Source: Pseudonocardia sp. EC080619-01 (GTDB taxonomy: Bacteria; Actinomycetota; Actinomycetes; Mycobacteriales; Pseudonocardiaceae). From it: a stretch of DNA of 64,000 nucleotides. Below, piece after piece: positions 1-8,817 of this stretch. The translations under genes and the position numbers were made by a program. Below the pieces are notes generated by a model that was not told where the DNA came from, ran no database searches, and was given only the letters and a program-made list of their open reading frames with translations. Within the stretch, counting starts at the first letter, position 1; each line of letters opens with the position of its first letter. The stretch is taken from positions 186,001 through 250,000 of the forward strand of contig NZ_CP012185.1 of assembly GCF_001420995.1 (NCBI RefSeq), written 5' to 3'.

Positions 1-2
1 AC

Positions 3-74
3 ATCTCGGCTGGGCTGCCTTGGCCAGGCGACGAGGAGATTCGCCGGATCCAGCCGGTGGCCGACGCGGCGTGA
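3..74 (+). CDS. 3' end of an antitoxin-like gene (5' end outside window)
   Basis: Only the last 23 codons are inside the window, ending PVADAA then TGA. The stop overlaps a GTG that opens a PIN-toxin-like frame (GTGA overlap), the usual layout of VapBC-type modules. The antitoxin identity rests on this arrangement, not on a recognised DNA-binding domain, which would lie upstream of the window. Confidence 0.4.
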   Translation: MSAGLPWPGDEEIRRIQPVADAA

Positions 75-112
75 TCGGAGGGAAAATCCTCGACGCCTCA
101 GCGCTGCGTCGC
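71..112 (+). pseudogene. PIN-domain toxin, N-terminal remnant
   Basis: From the GTG at 71 the frame reads VIGGKILDASAL, the first beta-strand of PIN-domain ribonucleases with the metal-binding Asp in the DAS motif. After about 14 codons the similarity stops and no later PIN motif is visible before the frame ends near 190. It is a decayed VapC-type toxin start. The short match keeps confidence moderate. Confidence 0.4.
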
Positions 113-160
113 GATCGGCATCAACTCTGCGCGAACGGACGAGGCAAGCAGCCAGGTCTT

Positions 161-175
161 GTATACCCGGTATAC
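161..175. repeat. Perfect 15-bp palindrome GTATACCCGGTATAC
   Basis: Two GTATAC arms flank CCG. No gene with a convincing start lies next to it, so an operator role is only a possibility. Confidence 0.4.
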
Positions 176-677
176 GCAGTCTTCTGACGAGCGGTCCACT
201 GTGGCAATTGCAGCCTCGCGACACCACCCGATGCTGCACAGTCGGTGCCGCTGGCAGGCAGAGCGGGCCTCCGATACAGCAGCAAGGAAGAAGAGACCGC
301 AGTAGCAAGCCTGCAGTTATGACAGTATGCGCGGACTTGGTCCAGTATCGCACGAGGGGTGGGCCACGCCTCATCGATCGGCTTGTCCATGATCATTCCA
401 CCAGGACGACATCGGTGATGGCTCCTACACGGCAACCCGAGATCTGGCGGATGGGCAAGACGCGCAAAAGCGCCCATTCTTGGCAGGTTGGAAATTGGCC
501 CCGGTTCGCCGGGCTACGGCGTCAGCTCGGGTGTACGAACGACTGATGCGAGAGCGATTCGACACGCCCCCCGGGCTAGGGGAGTCGCCTCGATCTCGTT
601 AGTACGCCTTGGTCAGCGGCCGCTTCTGTGTCGTCATGTGCTGTACAGTGCCGAAGTCCGATCTCGATAAGGGCGCC
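176..677. other. No supportable gene
   Basis: Short open frames exist on both strands, but none has a ribosome binding site, a recognisable domain or normal actinobacterial codon bias. It reads as decayed DNA between the toxin remnant and the IS110 scrap. Confidence 0.4.
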
Positions 678-716
678 GGGAGCGAGGCCGGCGTAGGCGG
701 CCAGGTGTTTGGCCGC
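678..716 (-). pseudogene. IS110-family transposase fragment
   Basis: The minus strand reads AAKHLAAYAGLAP, the signature of the C-terminal transposase_20 domain of IS110/IS116 elements. Flanking frames do not continue the domain, so only this island survives. It is separate from the larger IS110 pseudogene downstream. Confidence 0.45.
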
Positions 717-1243
717 GCGAAGCCGTGTTCGGCCAGCCCAGCGAACACCGTCCAAGATCGTCCGGCGCTCGATTGAGGGACATCATGGTTCAAAGACCTT
801 GCCGCACGGCGAGGCCTGACCTGGTCCGAGCTATCCGTGCCCGACAGGACCCAGGTGACGTCGTCGGGATGTGGACCCGGGCGCTGCCGAGAGATGGGTG
901 CCCTGGCAGCGCGGCAGCGCGAGCGCTGAGCGGGCGAGCACCAGCAACCTGCCCTTCGGCCGCTGGGGTTCGAGCCCGCAGAAGACCGCGAACCCGCTCG
1001 GGTTGAGATCAGGACCGAGCAACGGCCGCTCCCTTCTCGTGGCGGCAGGCCGACCATGAGCACCCGCGCCGGCAGCCACGCCTGCGAGCAGACCGAGGTG
1101 CGGTCAGGTCTCTATCAGCGGTCGTTGGCGCCCTCCGGAAGCGGCGACAACACCCCCCAGATCATCGAACGACAGGGGCAACGAGTCATACCGCGACCGG
1201 CGGCCTGCAAGCCCTCACCGAGCTTGATCAAGAAGGCTCCTCT
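717..1243. other. No supportable gene
   Basis: Overlapping frames on both strands have low-complexity Arg/Ser/Pro translations typical of non-coding high-GC DNA. I see no promoter, RNA or repeat that I can defend. Confidence 0.4.
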
Positions 1244-2385
1244 CTAGTCAAGTCGATCTTGTTCTGGTGGCAGTAGAGTGGCGGCCGCGGGCCCGGGAAG
1301 TGACTTGTCCGAAGAGCCGGTGGTAGGGGTTGAGCCGGTCGCGCTGGACTCTGGAGTCGCCCCCTGGTGTCCTCCCGGGTCCGCGCCATCAACACGTGCC
1401 GCGTCGCGACACAGTGCGCGGTAGACCGTGTCGGACAGTCGTCTTTTCAGGCAGCGCATGGCTTCCTTGTGGCTCTTTCCCGCGGCGCGCTTTCGCCGGT
1501 AGTAGGTCCGGCCTGGCCCGTCGTGCCGGATCGGCTGATGGCCATGATGTGCAGGCAGCAGTTGAGCTGGCGGTCCCCGGCCCGGGACAGGCGGTGGCGA
1601 ACGCTGCCGCCGAGCGGAACCGGTGCACGTCCTCGACGCGAGCGAGGATCTTGGCGGCGGTCAGATCACCGAGGCCGCGCAGCTCGGTCAGGCTGCTGCT
1701 GCTGGCCGCAACGGCAGCGCTGATCTCGGTCGTGACGGCGGCGATCCGTCGGTCCAGGTGGCGGACTTCGCCGACGAGATCGACGGCCAGGCGGCGTAGC
1801 GTGCGCGGACCCGGGGTGCGCGGCCGCACCGTGCGCAGCGCCCGTGCTGCGGTCTCGGCATCGAGCGAGCCAGACACTCCGCCCGGGAGCAGCTTGGTGA
1901 GTAGCGCATGAAGGCGGTTCACCGTCTGGGTTCGGGTACGGACGATGTCGTCTCGATGCTCGACCAGGGGCACGCAGGGCTGTGATCGTCTCGTCGACTG
2001 CGACGCTGCGTAGCCCGACCGCGGTCAACGCCGCGATACCCACTGAGACTGCGTCGTCGCTGTCGCTCTTGCGGCCGTGCCCAGTTGAGAGCGTGCGTAC
2101 TCGAGCGGCCAGCTTCGCGGGTACATCGACGGCGTCGATGCCGTCTGCTGACAAGCGAGTCGCCAGCGGGGCGCCCAGCCCGATCGCACCCTCGATCGCC
2201 CATACCGCGTTCGGCCACCGAGTCGCGAAGCGACGCAGCTGGCGATAGCCCTGCTGGCTCACCGGCACCCGGAGCGTGTCCAGCGGGGTCAGCCCCGCAC
2301 CGACCGCGGCCGCGGTCCACGACGCTTTGTGCGGGTCAACCGCGATGACAACACGATCCTGCTGTTGCGTCGACGTGCTCGACAC
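1244..2385 (-). pseudogene. IS110-family transposase, frameshifted
   Basis: The GTG start at 2385 follows an AGGAGG site. The N-terminus has the DEDD-type motif VIAVDPHKASWTAAAV, then the linker KSDSDDAVSVGIAALTAVG. Near 1970 an extra C moves the frame, and the protein resumes as VEHRDDIVRTRTQTVNRLHALL. Near 1600 about 15-20 codons around the usual YTGTAP segment are missing and the frame moves again (RLSRAGDRQLNCCLHIMAIS). It shifts once more before MRCLKRRLSDTVYRALC at the C-terminus. At least three lesions mean no active transposase is made. The element ends were not located. IS110 elements lack conventional terminal inverted repeats. Confidence 0.85.
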
Positions 2386-3222
2386 CCAACCTCCTCGACG
2401 ACGTCCATCTGTTGTTCGACGAGGAGGGCAGACCAACTTGGGGCAGTGCAAACCTCTCTCAAGCCACTCCCGTCGGCGGCGCCGACCAGGACACAAGCCT
2501 TCTTGGAGTCAGCCCGGTGGGGCGACAGGTAACGAGCGAGCGAGCCTGGCCGGCGCCTTGGAGATCATGACTGCAGACCTGATCTCCTGGCGAGATCAAA
2601 CAAGTTGGTAACGGGGTGGGCTGATCCAGGTCGATGACCTGCTCGCCAGACCACGACGGCGACGCGACGGGCGTCGGCCTGATTCGGTCCCGAGTGCAGG
2701 TCGCACCGAGCAGCCCCTGCCCGTGGGCTGGGGGATCGGTGATCGTCGCCTCGCGAATAGCGTTGTCGTTGACAGCGCAGCCGTACACGGCCGCGGTGAA
2801 CGACTTGTCGAGGTCGGCACCGGATACCGGATCCTTCCGTGGGTGGCGTGCTGCGAGGTGCGCCCGCAGCTGTAGGTGTTCCCGATCCTCACTCCCAGCA
2901 GGGCTGGCGGCTCCTGGTGGGCGTGAGCGCGGGCAGGGCCGGTCATACGCTGGTGCGGGCGTCGGCTCGCCTCCGGTCCGGGGTGCGACGGCTGATGCCG
3001 GCCTGGGCGGCGACGTCGTCGATCCGATCGCCCTGCTTGACCCGAGCGATGGCATCGGTTCGTCGCCGGGCCCGTTCGCTGGGTGGGACCGGCGGCCGGC
3101 GCGGCATGGGCGCCCTGGGTGCGGGCGCGCCGTAGGGCGCGGCGCTCGTTCTCGCTCAGCCCGCCTCACACCTCCGAAACCTGGCCAGTCGACAGAGCCC
3201 ACTGAAGGCAGGCTGCGGAGCC
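2386..3222. other. Low-quality region with a weak HTH-like small frame
   Basis: The minus strand has an ATG frame of 54 codons (3107 to 2943) containing DRIDDVAAQAGISRRT, which resembles a helix-turn-helix. Its stop overlaps the ATG of a 116-codon frame (2946 to 2596) by ATGA. Neither has a good ribosome binding site and the second has an Arg/Ser-rich, shadow-like composition. I cannot assign a family. They may be relics of a mobile-element gene pair. Confidence 0.25.
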
Positions 3223-4005
3223 TCAGAACTCACGCGGGAAGTGGTATGACCTGCCGTCGGCGAGGGCCAGTTTCACTGACTCGGCGATGGATACGGCCGT
3301 CTCCCGGATCATGGAGTACGTGCCACGGGGGAGCGGGTGACCGATCCGGTACGACGCGGAGAGTGCCGCGACGGCGAACTCGTTAACGATGATCGGTGCG
3401 CCCACGCAGGCCAGACCCGGCTGTGCCTCCTCGCTCTCCGAGGAGAGGCCCGAGCGGCGGACTTCGATCAGCTCCTTCAGGAAGGAGTCGCGGTCCTGGA
3501 TCGAGTACGGCGTCAGGCGGGGGAGTGTCAGTGGCAACGTCTCGGCGAGCTCGTCAAGGTCCTCGTGGGCGAGCAGGGCCTTGCCCACCGCGGTGCAGTT
3601 CGCGGGCAGCCGGGCCCCGATGGCGGACAGCACCGACGGGGACTGGCCCACCGGGAGCTTCTCCAGATACACGACGTCGAGGTCGCGCAGGACGGCGAAG
3701 TGCACGGTCTGCCGGGTGAAACGCTGGAGGGCGGCCAGACTCGGGATCGCCCGGTCGCGCATGTTGATCGCGGGCGGCATCGATCCGATGCGGAACATCG
3801 TCAGGCCGATCTTGTAGCCCGAACGGTGCGGTTCGATGGCGCCGAGGTCCATGAGGCGGGCCAGCAGCCGGTGCACCGTCGACTTCGGCAGGCCGGCCGC
3901 CTCGGTCAGCTCGTTGAGCGTCATCACCCGCTCGTTGGCGTTGAAGGCGTTCAAAAGGTCGAACGCCTTCGACAGGATGGACGGCGGCTGGTCCTCGACG
4001 GTCAC
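3223..4005 (-). CDS. IclR-family transcriptional regulator
   Basis: A 260-residue protein from the GTG at 4005, the normal length for IclR. Upstream codons are still open but lack family similarity, so this start is preferred. Residues about 10-75 form the winged helix (ILSKAFDLLNAF, then LTEAAGLPKSTVHRLLARL). The effector domain has the typical CTAVGKALLA and SSESEEAQPGLACVGAPI motifs. It is divergent from the acyl-CoA dehydrogenase/CoA-transferase operon, and two copies of a 17-bp palindrome lie in the 270-bp spacer. The same palindrome precedes other catabolic genes in the window. I infer that this protein is the pathway regulator and responds to an aromatic acid or ring-cleavage intermediate. 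The inducer cannot be read from sequence. Confidence 0.9.
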   Translation of the reverse strand: MTVEDQPPSILSKAFDLLNAFNANERVMTLNELTEAAGLPKSTVHRLLARLMDLGAIEPHRSGYKIGLTMFRIGSMPPAINMRDRAIPSLAALQRFTRQTVHFAVLRDLDVVYLEKLPVGQSPSVLSAIGARLPANCTAVGKALLAHEDLDELAETLPLTLPRLTPYSIQDRDSFLKELIEVRRSGLSSESEEAQPGLACVGAPIIVNEFAVAALSASYRIGHPLPRGTYSMIRETAVSIAESVKLALADGRSYHFPREF

Positions 4006-4079
4006 TGGTGGCTCCGTTGCCTCGTCGGTGGTGGATGTTGTCGACGATTCCGCGGCACGGAGTGGGGCCGCACCACCGG

Positions 4080-4096
4080 GTTCCAGTGAGTGGAAC
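4080..4096. promoter_or_regulatory. 17-bp palindromic operator candidate, site A1
   Basis: GTTCCAGTGAGTGGAAC: perfect 6-bp arms with a 5-bp spacer, 75 bp upstream of the IclR start and 180 bp upstream of the dehydrogenase operon. It is the best match in a set of related sites at 4196, 8658, 13725, 13814, 16369, 24717 and 24770. Confidence 0.6.
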
Positions 4097-4195
4097 GCGT
4101 GGGCCGCGCTGCTCGCAACCTCTGGTACCAGCCGTCCCCGGCGCCGAAGCCGCGCCGGACACCTCTGACGACGATCCCGGTGCGCGTGGTCCGCG

Positions 4196-4212
4196 GGTCC
4201 AGCGGATGGAAT
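4196..4212. promoter_or_regulatory. 17-bp palindromic operator candidate, site A2
   Basis: GGTCCAGCGGATGGAAT matches the pattern GTTCC[A/G]-N5-[C/T]GGAAC with two mismatches. It lies 64 bp before the TTG start of the acyl-CoA dehydrogenase, where it would overlap a promoter. It pairs with site A1. Confidence 0.45.
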
Positions 4213-4275
4213 GCGGTCGTGCGGCCCGCCCGGGGCGTCCCTAGCGTCGCCCGGGCTGGTGAGAGGAGAAGTGGG

Positions 4276-5430
4276 TTGACTGCAACGATCGCGTTCGACA
4301 CGCACCGCCCCGGCCCGGCGGAGGAACGGCTGCGGGACGAGGTGCGTGAGCACCTCGACGAGGAGCTGGTCGCCGGCCGGTGGCTGCCCCGCCCGGACGC
4401 CTGGATGTCCGAGCCCGACCCCGGCTTCAGCCGGCGGCTGGGCGCACGTGGCTGGCTCGGCATGACGCTGCCGAGCCGCTACGGCGGCCACGACCGGAGC
4501 CCACTGGAGCGGTTCGTGGTCGTCGAGGAGCTGCTGGCCGCAGGTGCCCCGGTCGCGGCGCACTGGATCGCGGACCGGCAGATGGCACCGTCACTGCTGC
4601 GCAACGGCACCGAGAAGCAGCGGCTGCGTTACCTGCCCGGGATCGCGCGCGGCGAGTGCTTCTTCGCGATCGGGATGAGCGAACCGGACTCGGGGTCCGA
4701 CCTGGCCTCGGTGCGCACCCGGGCGCGGGTAGTCGACGGTGGCTGGCGGCTGTCCGGCACGAAGGTGTGGACCACCGGTGCCCATCACGCGCACGCGATC
4801 GTGGTGCTCGCCCGCACCGACGGTACCGCGGGTGACCGGCACGTGGGGCTCAGCCAGTTCGTGGTCGACCTGCCGGGGCCGGGGATCGAGATCCGCCCGA
4901 TCGTCTCCATCGACGGCGAGCACCACTTCAACGAGGTCGTGTTCGACGACGCCGAGCTGCCCCCCGATGCCCTGCTCGGCGTGCGCGGCGAGGGCTGGGC
5001 GCAGGTCACCGCCGAACTCGGCCACGAACGGTCGGGGCCGGAGCGGTTCCTCAGCACGATCCCGCTGCTCGAGGCCTGGGCGGCGCGGTTGGCCGAGCAC
5101 GGCGCGGACCCGGTCGCCCGCCGGGAGCTGGGGCTCCTGACGGCCCGGGCCTGGGCATTGCGCGGGCTCTCGCTGGGGGTCGCGCATGCGCTGGCGCAGG
5201 GCCGGCGCCCGGACGCGGCCGCGGCGCTGGTCAAGGACATGGGCTCGCGGTTCGAGGGCGACGTCGTGGAGACGGTCCGCCGGCTCGCGGGCGTCGCGGC
5301 CCGGCCCGGGGCCGAGGGCCTGCCCGGCACGCTGGCCTCGGCGTTGCTGCACTCGCCGGCATTCACGTTGCGGGGCGGGACGAACGAGATCCTTCGTTCC
5401 GTGGTGACCCGCGGGATGGGGACACGATGA
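4276..5430 (+). CDS. Acyl-CoA dehydrogenase, FadE-type
   Basis: A 384-residue flavoprotein that would introduce an alpha,beta double bond into an acyl-CoA. The TTG start at 4276 is chosen because GAGAGGAG lies 6-10 bases upstream and the family length is then matched. Visible features: the substrate/FAD loop GMSEPDSGSDLASVRTRA, the mid-domain segment TGAHHAHAIVVLARTDG and the C-terminal GGTNEILRSVVTRGMG. The next gene overlaps by ATGA and encodes a second, shorter acyl-CoA dehydrogenase. Such pairs in actinobacteria are often heteromeric (the FadE/ChsE type of steroid side-chain degradation). I infer action on the CoA ester of the acid released from the aromatic ring or on a side chain. The substrate is not determined. 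Confidence 0.88.
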   Translation: MTATIAFDTHRPGPAEERLRDEVREHLDEELVAGRWLPRPDAWMSEPDPGFSRRLGARGWLGMTLPSRYGGHDRSPLERFVVVEELLAAGAPVAAHWIADRQMAPSLLRNGTEKQRLRYLPGIARGECFFAIGMSEPDSGSDLASVRTRARVVDGGWRLSGTKVWTTGAHHAHAIVVLARTDGTAGDRHVGLSQFVVDLPGPGIEIRPIVSIDGEHHFNEVVFDDAELPPDALLGVRGEGWAQVTAELGHERSGPERFLSTIPLLEAWAARLAEHGADPVARRELGLLTARAWALRGLSLGVAHALAQGRRPDAAAALVKDMGSRFEGDVVETVRRLAGVAARPGAEGLPGTLASALLHSPAFTLRGGTNEILRSVVTRGMGTR

Positions 5431-6533
5431 CGGGAACCGGGACGGACCCCGCTGTCGATCCGCGGCGCGGGTCTGAGCACGACGTGGCCGACGAGGTCGC
5501 CGCCGCCGTCGCGGACATGATCACCCGAGCGCCCGCGCGGCCGGTCGAGGGCGAGCTCGACCGGCAGCTGTGGGACGGCCTCGTCGACACCGGCTTCCAC
5601 CTGCTCGACGTGCCCGAGGAGGCCGGCGGCAGCGGCGGGGACCTCTCCGCGCTGGCCGCGGCCCTCGACGTGCTCGCCCACCGCGGCGCGGCCGTCCCGG
5701 CCGCCGAGAGCGCGCTCGCCGGATGGCTGGCGGCCCGGGCCGGGCTGCGGGTCCCCGCTGGGCTCGCCCTGGTCGCGACCGGCGCGGTGCGCGAGCGCGG
5801 CCCGGGTCGGCTGTCCGGGACGGTGACGGTGCCGTGGGGTCGCCACGCCGATCACGTCGTCGTGCCCGTGTTCGGCGAGGACGGCCCGGCCGGGGTCGCC
5901 GTGGTGGCAGCCGGCGCGGGGCGGTGGCACACCGCGCTCGACGTCGCGGGCGAACCCCGCGACGAGCTCGTGCTCGCCGACGCCCGGGCCACCGACCGGG
6001 CGTCGGGCCCCGACCCCGACGAGCTCGAGCGACGAGGCGCCCTGGTCCGCGCGGCGCAGCTGGCCGGTGCCGCCCGGGGTGTGCTCGACGCGAGCGTGCG
6101 CCACGCGGGGGTGCGCGAACAGTTCGGCCGTCCGCTGGCCGCGTTCCAGGCGGTCAAGCACCACCTCGCGACGATGGCGGGGGAGGTCGGGCTGATGCGG
6201 AGCGCGGTCGACTCGGCCGTGCTCGCCGAGTCGACCGCCCGGACCGACCCGGGGGTCCGCGCCGAGGCGACGCTGGCCATCGCCGCGGCGAAGGCAGTGA
6301 CCTCGGCCGGCGCCGGTGTCGTGGCGGCGGCCGGGCACCAAGTCCACGGCGCGCTCGGCTACGCCCGCGAACACGACCTCGGCCGGCTGACCACGCGGCT
6401 ATGGTCCTGGCGTGACGAGTTCGGCGACGAGGGCCGCTGGCAGGACCGGATCGCCGCCCGGGCACTGGCGGGCACCCGGCTGTGGCACACGATCGCCGGC
6501 CCGGTGCCGACTAGGCAGGGGGAGGCGCGGTGA
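5427..6533 (+). CDS. Acyl-CoA dehydrogenase-like protein, probable partner subunit
   Basis: A 368-residue protein starting at the ATG inside the ATGA overlap with the previous gene, so translation is coupled. The C-terminal flavin domain is recognisable (VREQFGRPLAAFQAVKHHLA, then HGALGYAREHDLGRLTTRLW). The N-terminal and middle parts are degenerate and short, and the usual EPDSGSD loop is absent. This fits the divergent subunit of a heteromeric FadE pair rather than a free-standing enzyme. It overlaps the CoA-transferase gene by GTGA. Function as a partner is inferred from layout and asymmetry. Confidence 0.82.
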   Translation: MTGTGTDPAVDPRRGSEHDVADEVAAAVADMITRAPARPVEGELDRQLWDGLVDTGFHLLDVPEEAGGSGGDLSALAAALDVLAHRGAAVPAAESALAGWLAARAGLRVPAGLALVATGAVRERGPGRLSGTVTVPWGRHADHVVVPVFGEDGPAGVAVVAAGAGRWHTALDVAGEPRDELVLADARATDRASGPDPDELERRGALVRAAQLAGAARGVLDASVRHAGVREQFGRPLAAFQAVKHHLATMAGEVGLMRSAVDSAVLAESTARTDPGVRAEATLAIAAAKAVTSAGAGVVAAAGHQVHGALGYAREHDLGRLTTRLWSWRDEFGDEGRWQDRIAARALAGTRLWHTIAGPVPTRQGEAR

Positions 6534-7726
6534 CCGGAGCGGGTGCACTGCAGGGGGTGCGGGTCCTGGACCTGAGCAGGATCCTCGCGGGTCCGCTCTG
6601 CGCGCAGATGCTGGCCGACCACGGGGCGCAGGTGGTCAAGGTCGAGGCGCCGCAGGGGGACGAGACGCGGCGCTGGGGTCCGCCGTTCGTCGACGACGAC
6701 CGGACGAGTAGCGCCTACTACCAGGGCATGAACCGGTCGAAGGACAACATCGCCCTGGACCTGGGCTCCCCGGTCGGACGGGAGGTCCTGCACTCCCTGC
6801 TTTCCGAGGCCGACGTCGTCGTCGAGAACTTCAAGACCGGGACGATGGCCCGCTGGGGGCTCGGCTATGAGGAGCGGCTGGCTGCGGAGTTCCCCGACCT
6901 GGTGTACTGCCGGATCACCGGCTACGGGACCGACGGCCCGCTGGGCGGGCTCCCCGGCTACGACGCGGTCCTGCAGTCCTACAGCGGCCTGATGAGCGTC
7001 AACGGCGACCCGGACGGCGACCCGCTGCGGGTCGGAATCCCGCTGGTCGACCTGACCGCGGCGCACCAGGCCTTCGCCGGTGTCCTGCTGGCCCTGTTGG
7101 CGCGAGCGACGGGCGGGACCGGCCAGCTCGTCGACATCACCCTGCTCGACGCGGCGGTGTCGATCATGCATCCGCACGCCGCGAACCACCTCTGCTCCGG
7201 GGAGGTGCCGATCCGGACCGGTGCCGCGCATCCGAGCGTGACGCCGTACCAGGTCTTCGGCACCGGCACCGATCCGCTGTTCGTGGCGGCCGCTTCCGAT
7301 GCGCACTTCGCCGCGCTGGCCGAGGAGATCGGGCGTTCGGACCTGGTCGAGGACCCGCGGTTCCGGCACAACGGTGACCGGACGCGGAACCGCGCGCTGC
7401 TGGTCGAGCAGATCGAGAAGGCGGTCGCCGATCGGGACGCGTCCGAGCTGGGGCGCGGGCTGGCCGCCCGCGGGGTACCCGCGAGCTCGGTGCAGGACGT
7501 GGCCCAGGCGTTGGCGAGCCCGCAGGTGCGCCACCGCGATATGGTCGTCGACGATGACGGCTATCGCGGTCTCGGCGTTCCGATCAAGCTCGGTGCGTCC
7601 GGCTCGGCGCCGGTGCGGCGGCCGTCGGCGATCGGGGAGGACACCGACCGGGTGCTCGCCCGGCACGGCCTCTCCGTCGACCAGGTCGCCGAGCTGCGCC
7701 GCCGCGGGGCGTTCGGCCCACCGTGA
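6530..7726 (+). CDS. Class III CoA-transferase (CaiB/BaiF family)
   Basis: A 398-residue protein of normal family length, starting at the GTG that overlaps the upstream stop. Family motifs: the N-terminal LQGVRVLDLSRILAGPLCAQ, then VVENFKTGTMARWG, the GYGTDGPLGGLPGYDAVLQ loop and the PLVDLTAAHQAFAGVLLALL segment. These enzymes move CoA from a donor thioester to a free carboxylate through an aspartyl-CoA intermediate. As last gene of the operon with two acyl-CoA dehydrogenases it probably activates the acid that they oxidise. The bidirectional terminator hairpin at 7752-7782 follows. Confidence 0.92.
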   Translation: MTGAGALQGVRVLDLSRILAGPLCAQMLADHGAQVVKVEAPQGDETRRWGPPFVDDDRTSSAYYQGMNRSKDNIALDLGSPVGREVLHSLLSEADVVVENFKTGTMARWGLGYEERLAAEFPDLVYCRITGYGTDGPLGGLPGYDAVLQSYSGLMSVNGDPDGDPLRVGIPLVDLTAAHQAFAGVLLALLARATGGTGQLVDITLLDAAVSIMHPHAANHLCSGEVPIRTGAAHPSVTPYQVFGTGTDPLFVAAASDAHFAALAEEIGRSDLVEDPRFRHNGDRTRNRALLVEQIEKAVADRDASELGRGLAARGVPASSVQDVAQALASPQVRHRDMVVDDDGYRGLGVPIKLGASGSAPVRRPSAIGEDTDRVLARHGLSVDQVAELRRRGAFGPP

Positions 7727-7751
7727 TCGCGACCCGGTCGGAGATCACGAG

Positions 7752-7782
7752 CCGGTCGGACGGCGGGTCACCGTCCGGCCGG
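7752..7782. terminator. Bidirectional terminator-like hairpin
   Basis: A 12-bp stem with one mismatch (CCGGTCGGACGG / CCGTCCGGCCGG) and a 7-base loop sits in the 64-bp gap between two convergent genes. It has no T-tract, as is common in high-GC actinobacteria. Confidence 0.6.
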
Positions 7783-7790
7783 GCATAGGG

Positions 7791-8588
7791 TCATCGTCCC
7801 CGGAACACCGGTTCCCGGCGTGCGAGGCTCGCCGCGATCCCCTCGGCACAGTCCTCGGTGGCCCACAGCCTGGACTGCTCGGCGAGCTCGTGCTCCAGCG
7901 CCGAGGTGACCTCGTCGGTCAGGCCGGACCGCAGGGTGCGGCGGATCGCCCGGATCGCCAGCGGTGCGTTCGTCGCGATCTGGCGGGTCCACTCGAGCGC
8001 GACCGCGCGCTGGCGACCTGCCTCGGTGAGACGGTCGGCCAGCCCGATCCGGAACGCCTCCTCGCCGCCGATCCGGCGCCCGGTCAGCAGCAGGTCGGCC
8101 GCGGTGGCACGTCCGACGATCCGGGGCAGCGTCACGCTCAGTCCGAAGCCCTGGTGGAAGCCGAGCCGGGCGAAGTTCGCGGCGAACCGCGACCCGGCGT
8201 CGGCGACGCGGAAGTCGGCGGCGCAGGCCAGCCCGAGACCGCCGCCGACCGCGGCGCCCTGCACCGCGGCGATGATCGGCAGCTCGATCTCGAACAGCTC
8301 GGCCGCCCGCCGGTACAGCCGTTCGGAGACGGTGACCCGGTCACCACCGAAGCCCTGAGCGTCGCCGAAGTCCGCTCCGGCGCAGAAGTGCCGGCCCTCG
8401 GAGGCGAGGACCAGCGCCCGGCAGTCCCGGCCGTCGGCGAGCTTGCGGGCCCGGTCGACGAGTTCCCCGATCAGCACCTCGTCGAAGTGGCTGGTGTCGG
8501 GACGCCGTATCTCCAGCAGCCCTACCCCGTCGTCGAGCGTGACGGTCAGGTCGTTGTGCGTGGGAACCGAGGGGACGGACCGGGTCAT
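7791..8588 (-). CDS. Crotonase-family protein lacking both hydratase glutamates
   Basis: A 265-residue crotonase fold protein from the ATG at 8588, preceded by GGAGGACCG. The CoA-binding and oxyanion-hole segments are intact (HFCAGADF near 68-74, VQGAAVGGGLGLA near 109-121). Aligned by eye to enoyl-CoA hydratase, the two catalytic Glu positions fall on Phe139 and Asp165 (ANFARLGFHQG and ATAADLLLTG). It is therefore unlikely to be a normal hydratase. Isomerase, hydrolase, lyase or decarboxylase chemistry is possible. The gene converges on the CoA-transferase and diverges from a second, broken crotonase gene, with palindrome site B between them. Confidence 0.85.
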   Translation of the reverse strand: MTRSVPSVPTHNDLTVTLDDGVGLLEIRRPDTSHFDEVLIGELVDRARKLADGRDCRALVLASEGRHFCAGADFGDAQGFGGDRVTVSERLYRRAAELFEIELPIIAAVQGAAVGGGLGLACAADFRVADAGSRFAANFARLGFHQGFGLSVTLPRIVGRATAADLLLTGRRIGGEEAFRIGLADRLTEAGRQRAVALEWTRQIATNAPLAIRAIRRTLRSGLTDEVTSALEHELAEQSRLWATEDCAEGIAASLARREPVFRGR

Positions 8589-8657
8589 CGGTCCTCCAGG
8601 TGCGGGAACGCGGTCCCGCCGAGCGTCGTCCCTGTCGTCGGTTCGAGGCGTCCGGAG

Positions 8658-8674
8658 GTTCCGGTGGGCGGAAG
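8658..8674. promoter_or_regulatory. 17-bp palindromic operator candidate, site B
   Basis: GTTCCGGTGGGCGGAAG matches the shared pattern with one mismatch. It lies in the divergent spacer of the two crotonase genes, 70 bp from the minus-strand start. A weaker relative is at 8593-8609. Confidence 0.5.
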
Positions 8675-8817
8675 GAGTACCAGCATGGTGTGCCAGGGCC
8701 GCCCGACATCGGAAACGCCTATGGCTCGATGAGGCACGCGGTCTTTGTCATCGCCCGGCTCCGGGCGCCACGAGTGGCGTCCGGGAGGGGGCACCTGGAT
8801 CTCCCAGGAGGAGACAC

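Noticed and set aside
4785..6374. 529-codon minus-strand frame
   Set aside because: Exact antisense of the two acyl-CoA dehydrogenase genes, which have family motifs and coupled starts. No motif is visible in the antisense product.
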